From contig CAZKGM010000011.1 in assembly GCA_964552395.1 (NCBI GenBank), positions 31,627 to 95,626 on the forward strand: DNA of 64,000 nt, read 5' to 3'. Made by a program: the position numbers and the translations under genes. Positions within the stretch are counted from its first letter, which is position 1. Each line of letters starts with the position of its first letter. The stretch comes from JAJDNH01 sp964552395 (GTDB lineage: Bacteria > Acidobacteriota > Thermoanaerobaculia > Thermoanaerobaculales > Sulfomarinibacteraceae). Below the pieces are notes generated by a model. It was given only the letters and a program-made list of their open reading frames with translations. It was not told the DNA's origin and ran no database searches. Positions 16,355 to 24,654 of this stretch are shown piece after piece.

Positions 16355-17401
16355 ATGACACGGAGACTTGGCTGGCTGACGCTGATCGCCCTCGTGGCAC
16401 TCGCCCTGACGGCCGGAATGGCCGCGGCACAGAAGACCCTCAACGGGGCCGGCGCGACCTTCCCCTACCCCGTGTACGCCAGATGGGCGGCCGCCTACGC
16501 CGCGCAGACTGGGGTCAAGCTCAACTACCAGTCGATCGGGTCCGGTGGCGGGATCGCCCAGATCAAGGCCAAGACGGTCGACTTCGGGGCTTCCGACGCG
16601 CCCCTGACCAAGCAGGAGCTCGACGAGATCGGGCTCATCCAGTGGCCGATGATCATGGGCGGCGTGGTGCCGGTCCTCAACATCCCCGGAATGGCGCCAG
16701 GACAGCTCAAGCTCACACCCACCCTGCTCGCCGACATGTTCCTCGGCGAGGTGACGAAGTGGAACGATCCCCGGGTCGCGGAGGTCAACCCCGGCGTGAA
16801 GCTGCCCGACCTCGCGGTTACCGTGGTGCACCGCGCGGATGGTTCCGGCACCACCTGGATCTTCACCAACTACCTCGACAAGGTGTCCCCCGCGTGGCAC
16901 ACCAGGGTCGGCACCGCAAAAGCGGTGTCCTGGCCGGTCGGGGTCGGTGGCAAGGGCAACGAGGGCGTGGCTGCCTACGTGCAGCGCATCAAGGGCTCGC
17001 TCGGCTACGTCGAGTACGCCTACTGCCTGCAGAACAAGATGACCTACGCCAAGCTGCAGAACGCCGCCGGCAACTTCGTCGATCCCACCAGCGAAAGCTT
17101 CCAGGCGGCCGCCGCCAACGCCGACTGGAAGGACGCGCCCGGCTTCTACCTGGTGCTCACCAACCAGCCCGGCGCCGACAGCTGGCCGATCACCGGCGCC
17201 TCTTTCATCCTGTTCTATAAGAGCCAAACCAACATGGTGAAGGCCAAGGCGGTGCTGAGCTTCTGGGCCTGGTGCTACGCCAACGGCCAGAAGATGGCCG
17301 AGGACCTCGACTACGTCCCGATGCCGAAGGCCGTGGTTGACCTCGTCGAGACGAGCTGGCGCGCCGACATCCTCGCCGGCGGTCAGGCCGTGTGGAAGTA
17401 A
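16355..17401 (+). CDS. pstS: Phosphate ABC transporter substrate-binding protein PstS
   Basis: This 348-residue periplasmic protein has a signal peptide (MTRRLGWLTLIALVALALTA, cut after AAA near residue 26). The mature start LNGAGATFPYPVYARW and the phosphate-site loops (SIGSGGGIAQI, DFGASDAPL, VHRADGSGTTWIFTNYL) are classic PstS. It binds inorganic phosphate and delivers it to PstCA. ATG 16355 follows AAGGAG at 16341-16346; an upstream in-frame reading to 16028 runs through the palindromic element and is rejected. The Pho box lies 83 nt upstream. It is the first gene of pstSCAB. Confidence 0.97.
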   Translation: MTRRLGWLTLIALVALALTAGMAAAQKTLNGAGATFPYPVYARWAAAYAAQTGVKLNYQSIGSGGGIAQIKAKTVDFGASDAPLTKQELDEIGLIQWPMIMGGVVPVLNIPGMAPGQLKLTPTLLADMFLGEVTKWNDPRVAEVNPGVKLPDLAVTVVHRADGSGTTWIFTNYLDKVSPAWHTRVGTAKAVSWPVGVGGKGNEGVAAYVQRIKGSLGYVEYAYCLQNKMTYAKLQNAAGNFVDPTSESFQAAAANADWKDAPGFYLVLTNQPGADSWPITGASFILFYKSQTNMVKAKAVLSFWAWCYANGQKMAEDLDYVPMPKAVVDLVETSWRADILAGGQAVWK

Positions 17402-17463
17402 CGACCGCTGATCGGGGGAGGAGGGCGGCCATCGCCGAGGTGGTTGCCTTCCCGGGTAGGACA

Positions 17464-18405
17464 ATGCAGAGAAGGGTCCACACCAGGGCGCAAGCCCTCG
17501 CCGAAAGTACGTTCCACGGGACCGCGCTGACCTGCGCGGTCTTCGTGCTCGTCGCCATGGTGGCGATCTTCGCCGAGCTGGTCAGGAACTCGCACCTGTC
17601 CCTCGCGAAGTTCGGCTGGGGCTTCCTGACCTCGGCGGCTTGGAACCCGGTCACCGGCGATTACGGCGCCGCCAGCAGCATTTTCGGCACCCTCGTCTCG
17701 ACCGCGATCGCGCTCCTCATCGCCGTCCCCCTCAGCCTCGCTATCGCCCTCTTTCTGGTGGAGATGGCGCATCCCAGGGTGGCCCGCCCCGTCGGCTACG
17801 CAATCGAGCTGCTGGCCGCCATTCCGAGCATCATCTACGGCATGTGGGGGCTGTTCGTGCTCGCCCCGTTCATGGCGGATCACGTGCAGCCCTACCTGCA
17901 GAGGGTCTTCGGCAACCTGCCGCTGTTTTCCGGGCCGCCGATGGGCATCGGCATGCTCAGCGCCGGCCTCGTCCTTGCGCTGATGGTGCTGCCGTTCATC
18001 ACCGCAGTGGTACGGGACATCTTCGCCCTGGTGCCGACGGTGATGAAGGAGGCGGGCTACGGCATGGGCGCCACCACCTGGGAGGTAACCCGCAAGGTGA
18101 CCCTGCGCCACGGCATGCGCGGCGTCCTCGGCGGCGTCTTCTTGGGGCTCGGGCGGGCGATCGGCGAGACCATGGCGGTGACCTTCGTGATCGGCAACGA
18201 CCACCGCATCGCCGCGTCGCTGTTCGCGTCCGGGAACACCATCTCGTCGACGCTGGCCAACGAGTTTACCGAGGCCTCACAACCGCTCTACCTGTCGGCG
18301 CTGGTCGAGCTCGGGCTGATCTTGTTCGTCATCACGTTCCTGATCCAGATCGCGGCCCAGCTCTGGCTCAAGCGCATGTCGCGCCGTCTCGGGACCGACA
18401 AGTGA
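17464..18405 (+). CDS. pstC: Phosphate ABC transporter permease PstC
   Basis: This 313-residue inner-membrane permease has six predicted helices and the binding-protein-dependent transport signature GLGRAIGETMAVTFVIGN. The IPSIIYGMWGLFVLAP segment is typical of PstC. ATG 17464 follows GGTAGGACA; an in-frame GTG at 17392 overlapping pstS would add 24 non-conserved residues. With PstA it forms the membrane channel of the high-affinity phosphate importer. Its stop overlaps the GTG start of pstA (GTGA), so the two permeases are translationally coupled. Confidence 0.95.
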   Translation: MQRRVHTRAQALAESTFHGTALTCAVFVLVAMVAIFAELVRNSHLSLAKFGWGFLTSAAWNPVTGDYGAASSIFGTLVSTAIALLIAVPLSLAIALFLVEMAHPRVARPVGYAIELLAAIPSIIYGMWGLFVLAPFMADHVQPYLQRVFGNLPLFSGPPMGIGMLSAGLVLALMVLPFITAVVRDIFALVPTVMKEAGYGMGATTWEVTRKVTLRHGMRGVLGGVFLGLGRAIGETMAVTFVIGNDHRIAASLFASGNTISSTLANEFTEASQPLYLSALVELGLILFVITFLIQIAAQLWLKRMSRRLGTDK

Positions 18406-19244
18406 GGCGCCGCCCCTCCTGGCCGCGCAAAGTGACCGACGCCCTCGTCAAGACGCTGGCAGCGTTGTCGGCGGCGCTCGGCATCGTCGCCCTGGGATGG
18501 ATCCTCTTCATCATTCTGCGCCACGGCGCCAGCGCCCTCAACTGGGAGTTCCTGACCAGCCTCCCGTCGCCGCCGGGCGTCGAGGGAGGCGGGCTCGCGA
18601 ACGCCATGATCGGCACCGCCCTCATGACCCTGCTGGCGTGCGCCCTGGGAGTCCCTATCGGGCTCATGGCGGGGGTCTACCTGGCCGAGTTCGGCCGTGG
18701 CAACAGGTTCGCGATGCTGGTCCGCTTTCTGGTCAACGTGATGATGGGCATCCCGTCAATCATCGTCGGGCTGTTCGTCTACACGATCATGGTCCGCCCG
18801 GTTGGCCACTTCTCCGGCTGGGCCGGCGCCGTGTCGCTGGCGCTGCTGATCACGCCGGTCGTGGCGCGCACTACCGAGGACATGCTCGCCCTCGTTCCCA
18901 ACGCCTTGAGGGAGTCCGCGCTCGCGCTCGGCGCGCCGCACTGGCGCAGCACGATTCAGATCCTGTTCCGTGCCGCCAAGGCGGGGCTCCTCACCGGCGT
19001 CCTGCTGGCGGTGGCGAGGGTCAGCGGCGAGACCGCACCGCTGCTGTTCACGGCCCTCAACAGCCCGTACTGGCCGCAGTCCCTCAACGGGCCGACCGCC
19101 AACCTCACCGTCACGATCTTCAACTACGCAATGTCGCCGTACCCCAACTGGCAGCAAGCCGCCTGGGGCGCATCTTTTCTGATTACCGCGGGCGTGCTGG
19201 TGCTGACCATCGTATCGCGCGCCCTGGCTCGGGAGAAGAAGTGA
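18402..19244 (+). CDS. pstA: Phosphate ABC transporter permease PstA
   Basis: This 280-residue permease has six helices and the PstA-type signatures GIPSIIVGLFVYTIMVRP, ALGAPHWRSTIQILFRAAKAG and ARVSGETAPLLFTAL. The GTG start at 18402 overlaps the pstC stop; longer in-frame readings lie inside pstC and are rejected. The stop at 19242-19244 shares a base with the pstB ATG (TGATG). It partners with PstC in the phosphate channel. Confidence 0.95.
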   Translation: MRRRPSWPRKVTDALVKTLAALSAALGIVALGWILFIILRHGASALNWEFLTSLPSPPGVEGGGLANAMIGTALMTLLACALGVPIGLMAGVYLAEFGRGNRFAMLVRFLVNVMMGIPSIIVGLFVYTIMVRPVGHFSGWAGAVSLALLITPVVARTTEDMLALVPNALRESALALGAPHWRSTIQILFRAAKAGLLTGVLLAVARVSGETAPLLFTALNSPYWPQSLNGPTANLTVTIFNYAMSPYPNWQQAAWGASFLITAGVLVLTIVSRALAREKK

Positions 19245-20086
19245 TGAACAGCCCCTCCGTCCCCCACACGCCTCCCCTCACCCAGCCCTGGCTGAAGCCT
19301 GCCGTCAAGCCCCACGCGGCGCCGGCGGCCAGCGAGACCAAGATCTCCGTGCGCGGCCTGGACTTCTTCTACGGCGATCATCAGGCACTCTATGACAACA
19401 GCCTGGAGATCCCCGTGGGCACGGTGACCGCCATCATCGGCCCGTCGGGCTGCGGCAAGTCCACCCACATCCGGGTGTACAACCGCATCTTCCAGCTCTA
19501 CCGCGACCAGCGGGCGAGCGGCGAGGTGCTGCTTGACGGCGAGAACGTCCTCGCGCCGGGAGTTGACCTCATCGAGCTGCGACGGCGGGTCGGCATGATC
19601 TTCCAGAAGCCGACGCCGTTCCCCCTGAGCGTATACGAGAACCTCGCCTATGGCCTCCGCCTCCACTACAAGGTGAACCGCTCCGAGCTCGACGGCAGGG
19701 TCGAGCAGGCACTCCGTGCCGCCGCCCTGTGGGACGAGGTCAAGGACAAGCTGCACCGCTCCGGGACCGCTCTCTCGGGCGGTCAGCAGCAGCGTCTCTG
19801 CATCGCGCGCGCGATCGCGGTCGAGCCGGAGGTACTGCTGATGGACGAGCCCACCTCCGCTATCGACCCGGTTGCCACCGCCCGCATCGAAGAGCTGATC
19901 AACGAGCTCAAGCAGCAGTACACGATCGTCATCGTCACCCACAACATGCAGCAGGCAACCCGGATCTCCGACTTCACCGCGTTCTTCTTCGAGGGCCGGA
20001 TCATCGAGTTCGGGCCGACGGTCCAGCTGTTTACCAACCCGAGAGAGCGCAAGACCGAGGAGTACATCACCGGCCGCTTCGGTTGA
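19244..20086 (+). CDS. pstB: Phosphate ABC transporter ATP-binding protein PstB
   Basis: The 280-residue ATPase has Walker A GPSGCGKST, Q-loop MIFQKPTPFPLSVYENLAYG (characteristic of PstB), signature LSGGQQQRLCIARA, Walker B VLLMDEPTSAIDP and switch His VTHNMQQA. It carries an unusually long Pro-rich N-terminal extension (~30 residues, SPSVPHTPPLTQPWLKPAV) before the ATPase fold. In Walker A the residue after ST is His (KSTHIR), where PstB usually has a hydrophobic or polar residue. No phoU gene follows, although phoU commonly ends this operon; it may be elsewhere in the genome. Confidence 0.96.
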   Translation: MNSPSVPHTPPLTQPWLKPAVKPHAAPAASETKISVRGLDFFYGDHQALYDNSLEIPVGTVTAIIGPSGCGKSTHIRVYNRIFQLYRDQRASGEVLLDGENVLAPGVDLIELRRRVGMIFQKPTPFPLSVYENLAYGLRLHYKVNRSELDGRVEQALRAAALWDEVKDKLHRSGTALSGGQQQRLCIARAIAVEPEVLLMDEPTSAIDPVATARIEELINELKQQYTIVIVTHNMQQATRISDFTAFFFEGRIIEFGPTVQLFTNPRERKTEEYITGRFG

Positions 20087-20110
20087 TCCCCAACTCGGCG
20101 TGGGAAGAAC

Positions 20111-20250
20111 TCAACCACGGATTTCACGGATTCTCACAAATTTCAGAAAATCGGTAGTGAACTGCAAAGTCGCCAAGTACGCCAGGCTCGCTAACAAGAT
20201 ATTCCTTTTCTTAACTTTGCGCCCTTCGCGCCTTGGCGGTTGAATCGTAG
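20111..20250. repeat. Lower-GC intergenic element with interleaved inverted repeats
   Basis: This stretch between pstB and the HIT gene is markedly AT-richer than its surroundings. It contains GCAAAG (20164-20169) and CGCCAAG (20171-20177), with their complements CTTTGC (20215-20220) and CTTGGCG (20232-20238), plus an AACCACGGATTTCACGG stretch at its left end. From memory, similar stretches recur between genes in many environmental genomes. No second copy occurs in this window, so repeat status rests on recollection and needs a search. Confidence 0.45.
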
Positions 20251-20313
20251 TCCAGTCTCTGTCGAGTTCTTCCACGCAGACAATGTGACCCGCGGGGACA
20301 GACAGGATCCGGG

Positions 20314-20760
20314 TCAGTCGGCTGTCTCGCGGATCCTCTGCGCCGCCTCGGCCAGGCGGTCTGACTCCCTGATCGCGGCCAGTTTGGGGGGCGACTCCTG
20401 GAACTTCTCGAGAGCGTTGAACGACGCGTCGAGGACGTCCCCCCGGATCGTCGGCACCAGGAAGAGATGGGTGTGCGGGATCCGCCGGCCGCGCGCGTAG
20501 AGGCAGACGAAGTCCGGCGAGTACGACCGGTCGAGCCGCCGCGCCACTCGCCTCGCCATCGTGAACAGGCTCACCGTCTCCTCCTCGGTCAGGTCGTGCC
20601 ACCACGGCACGTGCCGCTTCGAGATGACCAGACAGTGCCCTTCGGTAAACGGGTTGATGTCGAGCAGACCCAGGGACAGCTCGTCCTCCTCGACGACATG
20701 GGCCGGCGCTATCCCCGCGACAATCTCGCAGAACACACAGGCTGCATCTTCTCCGGACAT
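20314..20760 (-). CDS. HIT-family (histidine triad) nucleotide-binding protein with altered triad
   Basis: This 148-residue protein has the HIT fold: an N-terminal CVFCEIVAG zinc/strand segment, PFTEGHCLVISKRHV, and an active-site stretch IPHTHLFLVP. HIT hydrolases use H-x-H-x-H, with the middle His as nucleophile. Here the triad reads His96-x-His98-x-Phe100, so the third His is replaced. The start at 20760 is chosen because GGAGGGGAAG directly precedes it; the upstream extension is low complexity. The family hydrolyses nucleotide phosphoramidates and adenylated intermediates, but activity of this variant is uncertain. Confidence 0.85.
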   Translation of the reverse strand: MSGEDAACVFCEIVAGIAPAHVVEEDELSLGLLDINPFTEGHCLVISKRHVPWWHDLTEEETVSLFTMARRVARRLDRSYSPDFVCLYARGRRIPHTHLFLVPTIRGDVLDASFNALEKFQESPPKLAAIRESDRLAEAAQRIRETAD

Positions 20761-20836
20761 CTTCCCCTCCACTCCCCGCATCGGAACCGCTGGCGTCAGT
20801 CTCCCGCGCGCTCCCGCCCGGGTCAAGAGCAGTTCA

Positions 20837-21283
20837 CTACGCGAAACGCTGGAGAGCGCTCCTGAGGTTGGGCGGGATCTCGATCGTCTTGCCCGCCGCG
20901 TAGTCGAACGCGACCTGGACCGTGCGCGCCGTGGCCACCGGCCGGCCCGACTGCTGATCGGTGATCAGGTACTCGAGGTCGAAGCTCTTCGCCCCGGTGC
21001 GGGCGACCCGAATGTGGACGACAAGGGTCTCGCCGACCGCCGCCGGCGACAGGTAGCGGCAGGTCGCCTCGGCGAGAATGAACGGGAACTGCTCGAGCGC
21101 CGACGGGCTCGACGTGGCGGTGAACCCGAGCTTGGAAAACAGGGCGACCCGCCCCTGCTCGAGGTAGGTCAGGTAGACCGCATTGTTGACATGGCCCATG
21201 GCGTCGACGTCGCGGAACCTGACCACAATCTCCGTCTGAAGGGGAAACTCCTCGGGTAACGGGACCGAACGGGATGGCGACAT
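20837..21283 (-). CDS. 4-hydroxybenzoyl-CoA thioesterase-like hotdog acyl-CoA thioesterase
   Basis: This 148-residue single-hotdog protein carries the YbgC/4HBT active-site motif RFRDVDAMGHVNNAVYLTYLEQGR, in which the Asp of DAMGHVNN is catalytic. It continues with the typical EATCRYLSPAAVGETLVVHIRV strand pair. The family hydrolyses short to aromatic acyl-CoA esters in the cytoplasm. The start at 21283 (MSPSRSV) is plausible, with an alternative ATG at 21292; longer readings add unconserved residues. It is the second hotdog thioesterase in the window and differs in architecture from the double-hotdog protein at 9154. Confidence 0.88.
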   Translation of the reverse strand: MSPSRSVPLPEEFPLQTEIVVRFRDVDAMGHVNNAVYLTYLEQGRVALFSKLGFTATSSPSALEQFPFILAEATCRYLSPAAVGETLVVHIRVARTGAKSFDLEYLITDQQSGRPVATARTVQVAFDYAAGKTIEIPPNLRSALQRFA

Positions 21284-21413
21284 GCCGGCCATTGTGCTCA
21301 GCCGGGGGCAGGAGGTCAACCGCATCCTCCCGCGCCGTACCGCCGGGCCGTTCAACCGGTGATGGTCGACTGGCATGGACTCGAGGTGTGAGGTACCCTC
21401 GTCCGGTGGCGCA

Positions 21414-22931
21414 ATGAGGGAACCGAGCCGCGACACGCCTCAGTATGAGATGGGACAAGCCGAGACCGAACGGCTGCGCCGGGTGGAGACGACGTTTCTC
21501 GCGCGGCCCCGGGTCAGCATCCGCCTGCGCATCGTGGCCGGTTTCCTGCTGTGCTTCTTCCTGCTCGCGATCACCGGCCTCATCAACCTTGTCATCCTCT
21601 TCCAGGCGCGGAGCAAGCTCCACTTCCTCGACGTCAGTCAGAGTCTCTCGCTGGAGATTCAGCGTGCCGCTCACACCGCCAGGCTCGACTTCCCGGATCA
21701 GAAGAACCTGGCAGCGGCGGCCGCGAGCGCGAAGGACGCCTTCGACCTCTTCATGAAGGAGGGGGCCCAGATCATGGGGGCCACCGGCGAGAAGGATCTC
21801 GCCCTCCTCAACTATCAGATGGGACACTACGTCCAGCTCCTCGACGACGGGCTGGCCCTGGCCAGAAGCGGCGCGGCGTCGGCACGCGAAAAGAAGGCGT
21901 TGCAGGAGCAGATGGACGCCTCCGCCTCCGGCCTCCTCAACCTCCTGCGCACGATGAAGGCACGCGAAGCCGCTGCGGCCGACCGTGTTCTCAGTCTGTC
22001 TCAGAAGCTCCCGTTCGTGTTCTCGGCGCTGATGCTGGTCATTATCTTCTGGATCACCAGCCTCCTGGCCGGCACTATCACCGACTCGCTGAAGCGCCTG
22101 GAAGAGTCCACGCGCCGCATCGCCGCCGGCGACTTCTCGCTCATGAACCCCAAGCGGCGCTACCACGACGAGTTCTCCGACCTGTCGGTCGCCGTTAACC
22201 GCATGCTGTCGGAGCTGCGCGCCCGCGAGGCGCAGGTCATCAAGGCGGATCGCCTCGCGAGTATCGGTCTCGTGACCTCGGGCTTCGCGCGGCAGTTCAG
22301 CGCCACCCTCGACGCCATCACGAGCCACGTCGGCTCCTTTCTCGATCAGTGCCCGGAGGCCAAGGCGTGCGAGCAGTGCGGGTTGCTTCAGGCCCTGTCC
22401 GCCGAGACCCAGCGCGGTAAGGAGACCGTCGCCACCCTCCTGGAGTTCACCCTCGACCACGACTTCGTCCTCTCCGACGTGAGCCTGCACGAGGTCGTGG
22501 AGTCGGCGCGGCAGCTTCTCCAGGATCAGATGGACGAGGCCCACGTCTCGTATTCCAACGGGATCCCGCCGGACATGCCCCAGGTCCGGGGCGCGGTGAA
22601 CCAGCTCCGGCACGTCTTCGTCAACCTCTTCCACAACGCAATCCAGGCAATGCCCCACGGAGGCGCGCTGTCGGTGAAGGCCGCCCTGCTGGAGGGCGAA
22701 CGGGCCAGCGTCACCGTCTCCGACACCGGCACCGGGATTCCGCCGGAGGACCTCGCCCACCTCTTCGACCCTTCCTTCACGACCAAAGACACCGAGGGAG
22801 GAACCGGGCTCGGGCTCTCGATCAGCTACGGGCTGATCAAGAGGCACGGAGGCGAGATCCGGGCCGAGAGCCTGCTCGGCAGTGGAACCACCATCTCCCT
22901 CACGCTTCCCCTGGCGACGGGTGCACAGTAG
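21414..22931 (+). CDS. Membrane histidine-kinase-like protein lacking the phosphoacceptor His
   Basis: This 505-residue protein has helix 1 (~42-65, IVAGFLLCFFLLAITGLINLVI), a helical periplasmic domain, helix 2 (~205-228, FVFSALMLVIIFWITSLLAG), a HAMP domain (RLEESTRRIAAGDFSL), a HisKA-like helix pair and an intact HATPase domain (N-box VNLFHNAIQAMP, G1 DTGTGIP, G2 GGTGLGLS). Where HisKA has GxAHExNNPL, this protein has GFARQFSATL; Arg293 occupies the His position. A CPEAKACEQC cluster sits in the helical hairpin. It may act as a non-phosphorylating partner or scaffold, or rely on another kinase. The ATG at 21414 is only weakly supported; 21375 and 21450 are alternatives. Confidence 0.85.
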   Translation: MREPSRDTPQYEMGQAETERLRRVETTFLARPRVSIRLRIVAGFLLCFFLLAITGLINLVILFQARSKLHFLDVSQSLSLEIQRAAHTARLDFPDQKNLAAAAASAKDAFDLFMKEGAQIMGATGEKDLALLNYQMGHYVQLLDDGLALARSGAASAREKKALQEQMDASASGLLNLLRTMKAREAAAADRVLSLSQKLPFVFSALMLVIIFWITSLLAGTITDSLKRLEESTRRIAAGDFSLMNPKRRYHDEFSDLSVAVNRMLSELRAREAQVIKADRLASIGLVTSGFARQFSATLDAITSHVGSFLDQCPEAKACEQCGLLQALSAETQRGKETVATLLEFTLDHDFVLSDVSLHEVVESARQLLQDQMDEAHVSYSNGIPPDMPQVRGAVNQLRHVFVNLFHNAIQAMPHGGALSVKAALLEGERASVTVSDTGTGIPPEDLAHLFDPSFTTKDTEGGTGLGLSISYGLIKRHGGEIRAESLLGSGTTISLTLPLATGAQ

Positions 22932-22933
22932 GG

Positions 22934-23749
22934 TCAGACGTTGGTCGGTCTGTTTCGCTTCCTCGCTGCATGGATCGCGCCCAGCCGTCCCAGCACATCG
23001 AAGATCAGGCACATGAGGAAGCCTACGACGACTGCCAAGCTCACCGCGGCCAAGCCGTAGAGCACGCCGTGGGAATGGGCGAAGGTGCTGACGAAAGCCT
23101 CGATCCCGATCTCGTGAACCTCGACCGAGACGGATCGGGTGCCGACGACCCAACGGTCGCGGATCGCGAACGCCTCGATCGTGTAGCGGCCCGAGGAAAC
23201 GCCGGCAGGCCAGAAGAAGCTGGTTGCGAAGCGGCCGTCGCGACAGGTGACGCCGCCGTCTGTGAAGGCGAAGAGGCCGGCCGCCTTGCGCGCCGCAATG
23301 AGCTCGTTCTTATGAAGCTCGGCGTCGGTCCCCCCCTTGACCGTCAGCGACCGGCGAAGACCCCTGAGCCCGAGGCGATATCGCAGGTGCTCTTGAGCAG
23401 GCAAGATCACCTCGAGCGGACCGCTGCTCTGGACCTTGTACATCCGCGGCACATTGCCGAACTGCACGCGGCCGACGGACATCCAGAACGGCCCGACCTT
23501 GCCCATCCGTGAGAATGTCACCGTCCGGCCCGGCGACGTCAGCTCGACCACGACGTCGCAGCCGGGCTCAACCCTGCCCCACACCTTGACGCGCTCGCCG
23601 GCGTAGCGGGGTGTCACCTGGATGTCGTGGTCGGACACCTCGAGCGTTTGCAGCGGGTTCGCCTGCTGCGCCACATCCCGAGGCCCGGCGCCGAGGGCGA
23701 AGTGACAGAGCAAGAGCCCCAGCATGGTCCCAAGCGGGCGAACTCTCAT
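22934..23749 (-). CDS. TIGR02186-like membrane-anchored protein
   Basis: The 271-residue product has a signal peptide (~1-21, LGLLLCHFALGAG) and an extracytoplasmic beta-rich domain (VKVWGRVEPGCDVVVELTSPG, ARKAAGLFAFTDGGVTCRDGRF). One C-terminal helix (~235-258, LYGLAAVSLAVVVGFLMCLIFDVLG) is followed by a basic cytoplasmic tail. This matches the TIGR02186/Alph_Pro_TM family, which is known mainly as the neighbour of TauE-type transporters. Its start overlaps the TauE gene stop (ATGA), so the two are co-translated. The function is unknown in the literature I can recall; a role with the exporter is inferred from context. Confidence 0.75.
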   Translation of the reverse strand: MRVRPLGTMLGLLLCHFALGAGPRDVAQQANPLQTLEVSDHDIQVTPRYAGERVKVWGRVEPGCDVVVELTSPGRTVTFSRMGKVGPFWMSVGRVQFGNVPRMYKVQSSGPLEVILPAQEHLRYRLGLRGLRRSLTVKGGTDAELHKNELIAARKAAGLFAFTDGGVTCRDGRFATSFFWPAGVSSGRYTIEAFAIRDRWVVGTRSVSVEVHEIGIEAFVSTFAHSHGVLYGLAAVSLAVVVGFLMCLIFDVLGRLGAIHAARKRNRPTNV

Positions 23750-24654
23750 CGCCGGCCGACCAGCTCCTGAAGAAGAAACAGAGGCGCCGCCAGGAGACCG
23801 TTTAGCATCTTGACCGACATCGCAAGGACCAGCAGCGAGAACACGACCTTGAGCTGGTCGGCTCTCAGGCGCTGCGCCGCGCGGGCTCCCAGCTGCGCCC
23901 CGAGCGTGGAACCGATGAGCAGAATCGCCGCCAGCACAACGTCCACGGTGTGGTTCATGGCCGCCTGCATCAGGGTTACCGAGCTCGAAGTGAACAGCAT
24001 CTGGAACAGGCTCGTCCCGACCACGACCTGCATCGGCATGTCCAGGAGGTAGGTCATGGCGGGGATCAGAATGAAGCCTCCCCCAACCCCCATGATCGCC
24101 GCTAGAACACCGACGAAGCCGCCGAGCAGGAACGGCGCCAGGGCCGACGTCTGAGTACCCGCGGCCTTGAACCGCATCTGCAGCGGCAGCCTTCGCAGCA
24201 GCCGCACGACGCGCGACGGCTCTCCGCCCTTCGGCGTGCCCCGCACCTGGCTTGTGAGCCCTTCAACGAAGACGATCACGCCGATCACCGCCATCAGGAC
24301 CACGTAGCAGGAGACGATCACGAGGTCGAGGTTGCCTACCGCGCGCAGCAGCTTGACGATCCAGGTCCCCAACGCGCCGCCTGAGACCCCGCCAATGAGC
24401 ATCAGCACACCAATTCCGATGTCCACGTTGCCGACCCTCAGGTGGGCGATCGCGCCCGAAACGCTGGCGCCGGCGATGGCGTTGATCCCGGAAGCGGCGG
24501 CGACCGCGGGGCTGACGCCCATCATGATCAGGATCGGCGTCAGCAGAAAGCCGCCAGATCCGAGCAAGCCCTGGACAAAGCCGACGCCGATCCCGGCGCA
24601 AGCGACCCACAGGATGTTGATGTCCATCCCGGCCACTGGGAGGTAGATGTTCAT
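23746..24654 (-). CDS. TauE/SafE-family sulfite/anion exporter
   Basis: The 302-residue protein has ~8 membrane helices and the two internally repeated TauE signatures. These are GIGVGFVQGLLGSGGFLLTP near the N-terminus and GGFVGVLAAIMGVGGGFILIP in the second half. The family exports or imports sulfite, sulfoacetate or similar small anions. The start at 24654 (MNIYLPVAG) follows GGAG and fits the family N-terminus; in-frame ATGs at 24675 and 24870 would add unconserved residues. The stop overlaps the TIGR02186-like gene. No sulfur-metabolism genes are next to it. Confidence 0.88.
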   Translation of the reverse strand: MNIYLPVAGMDINILWVACAGIGVGFVQGLLGSGGFLLTPILIMMGVSPAVAAASGINAIAGASVSGAIAHLRVGNVDIGIGVLMLIGGVSGGALGTWIVKLLRAVGNLDLVIVSCYVVLMAVIGVIVFVEGLTSQVRGTPKGGEPSRVVRLLRRLPLQMRFKAAGTQTSALAPFLLGGFVGVLAAIMGVGGGFILIPAMTYLLDMPMQVVVGTSLFQMLFTSSSVTLMQAAMNHTVDVVLAAILLIGSTLGAQLGARAAQRLRADQLKVVFSLLVLAMSVKMLNGLLAAPLFLLQELVGRR

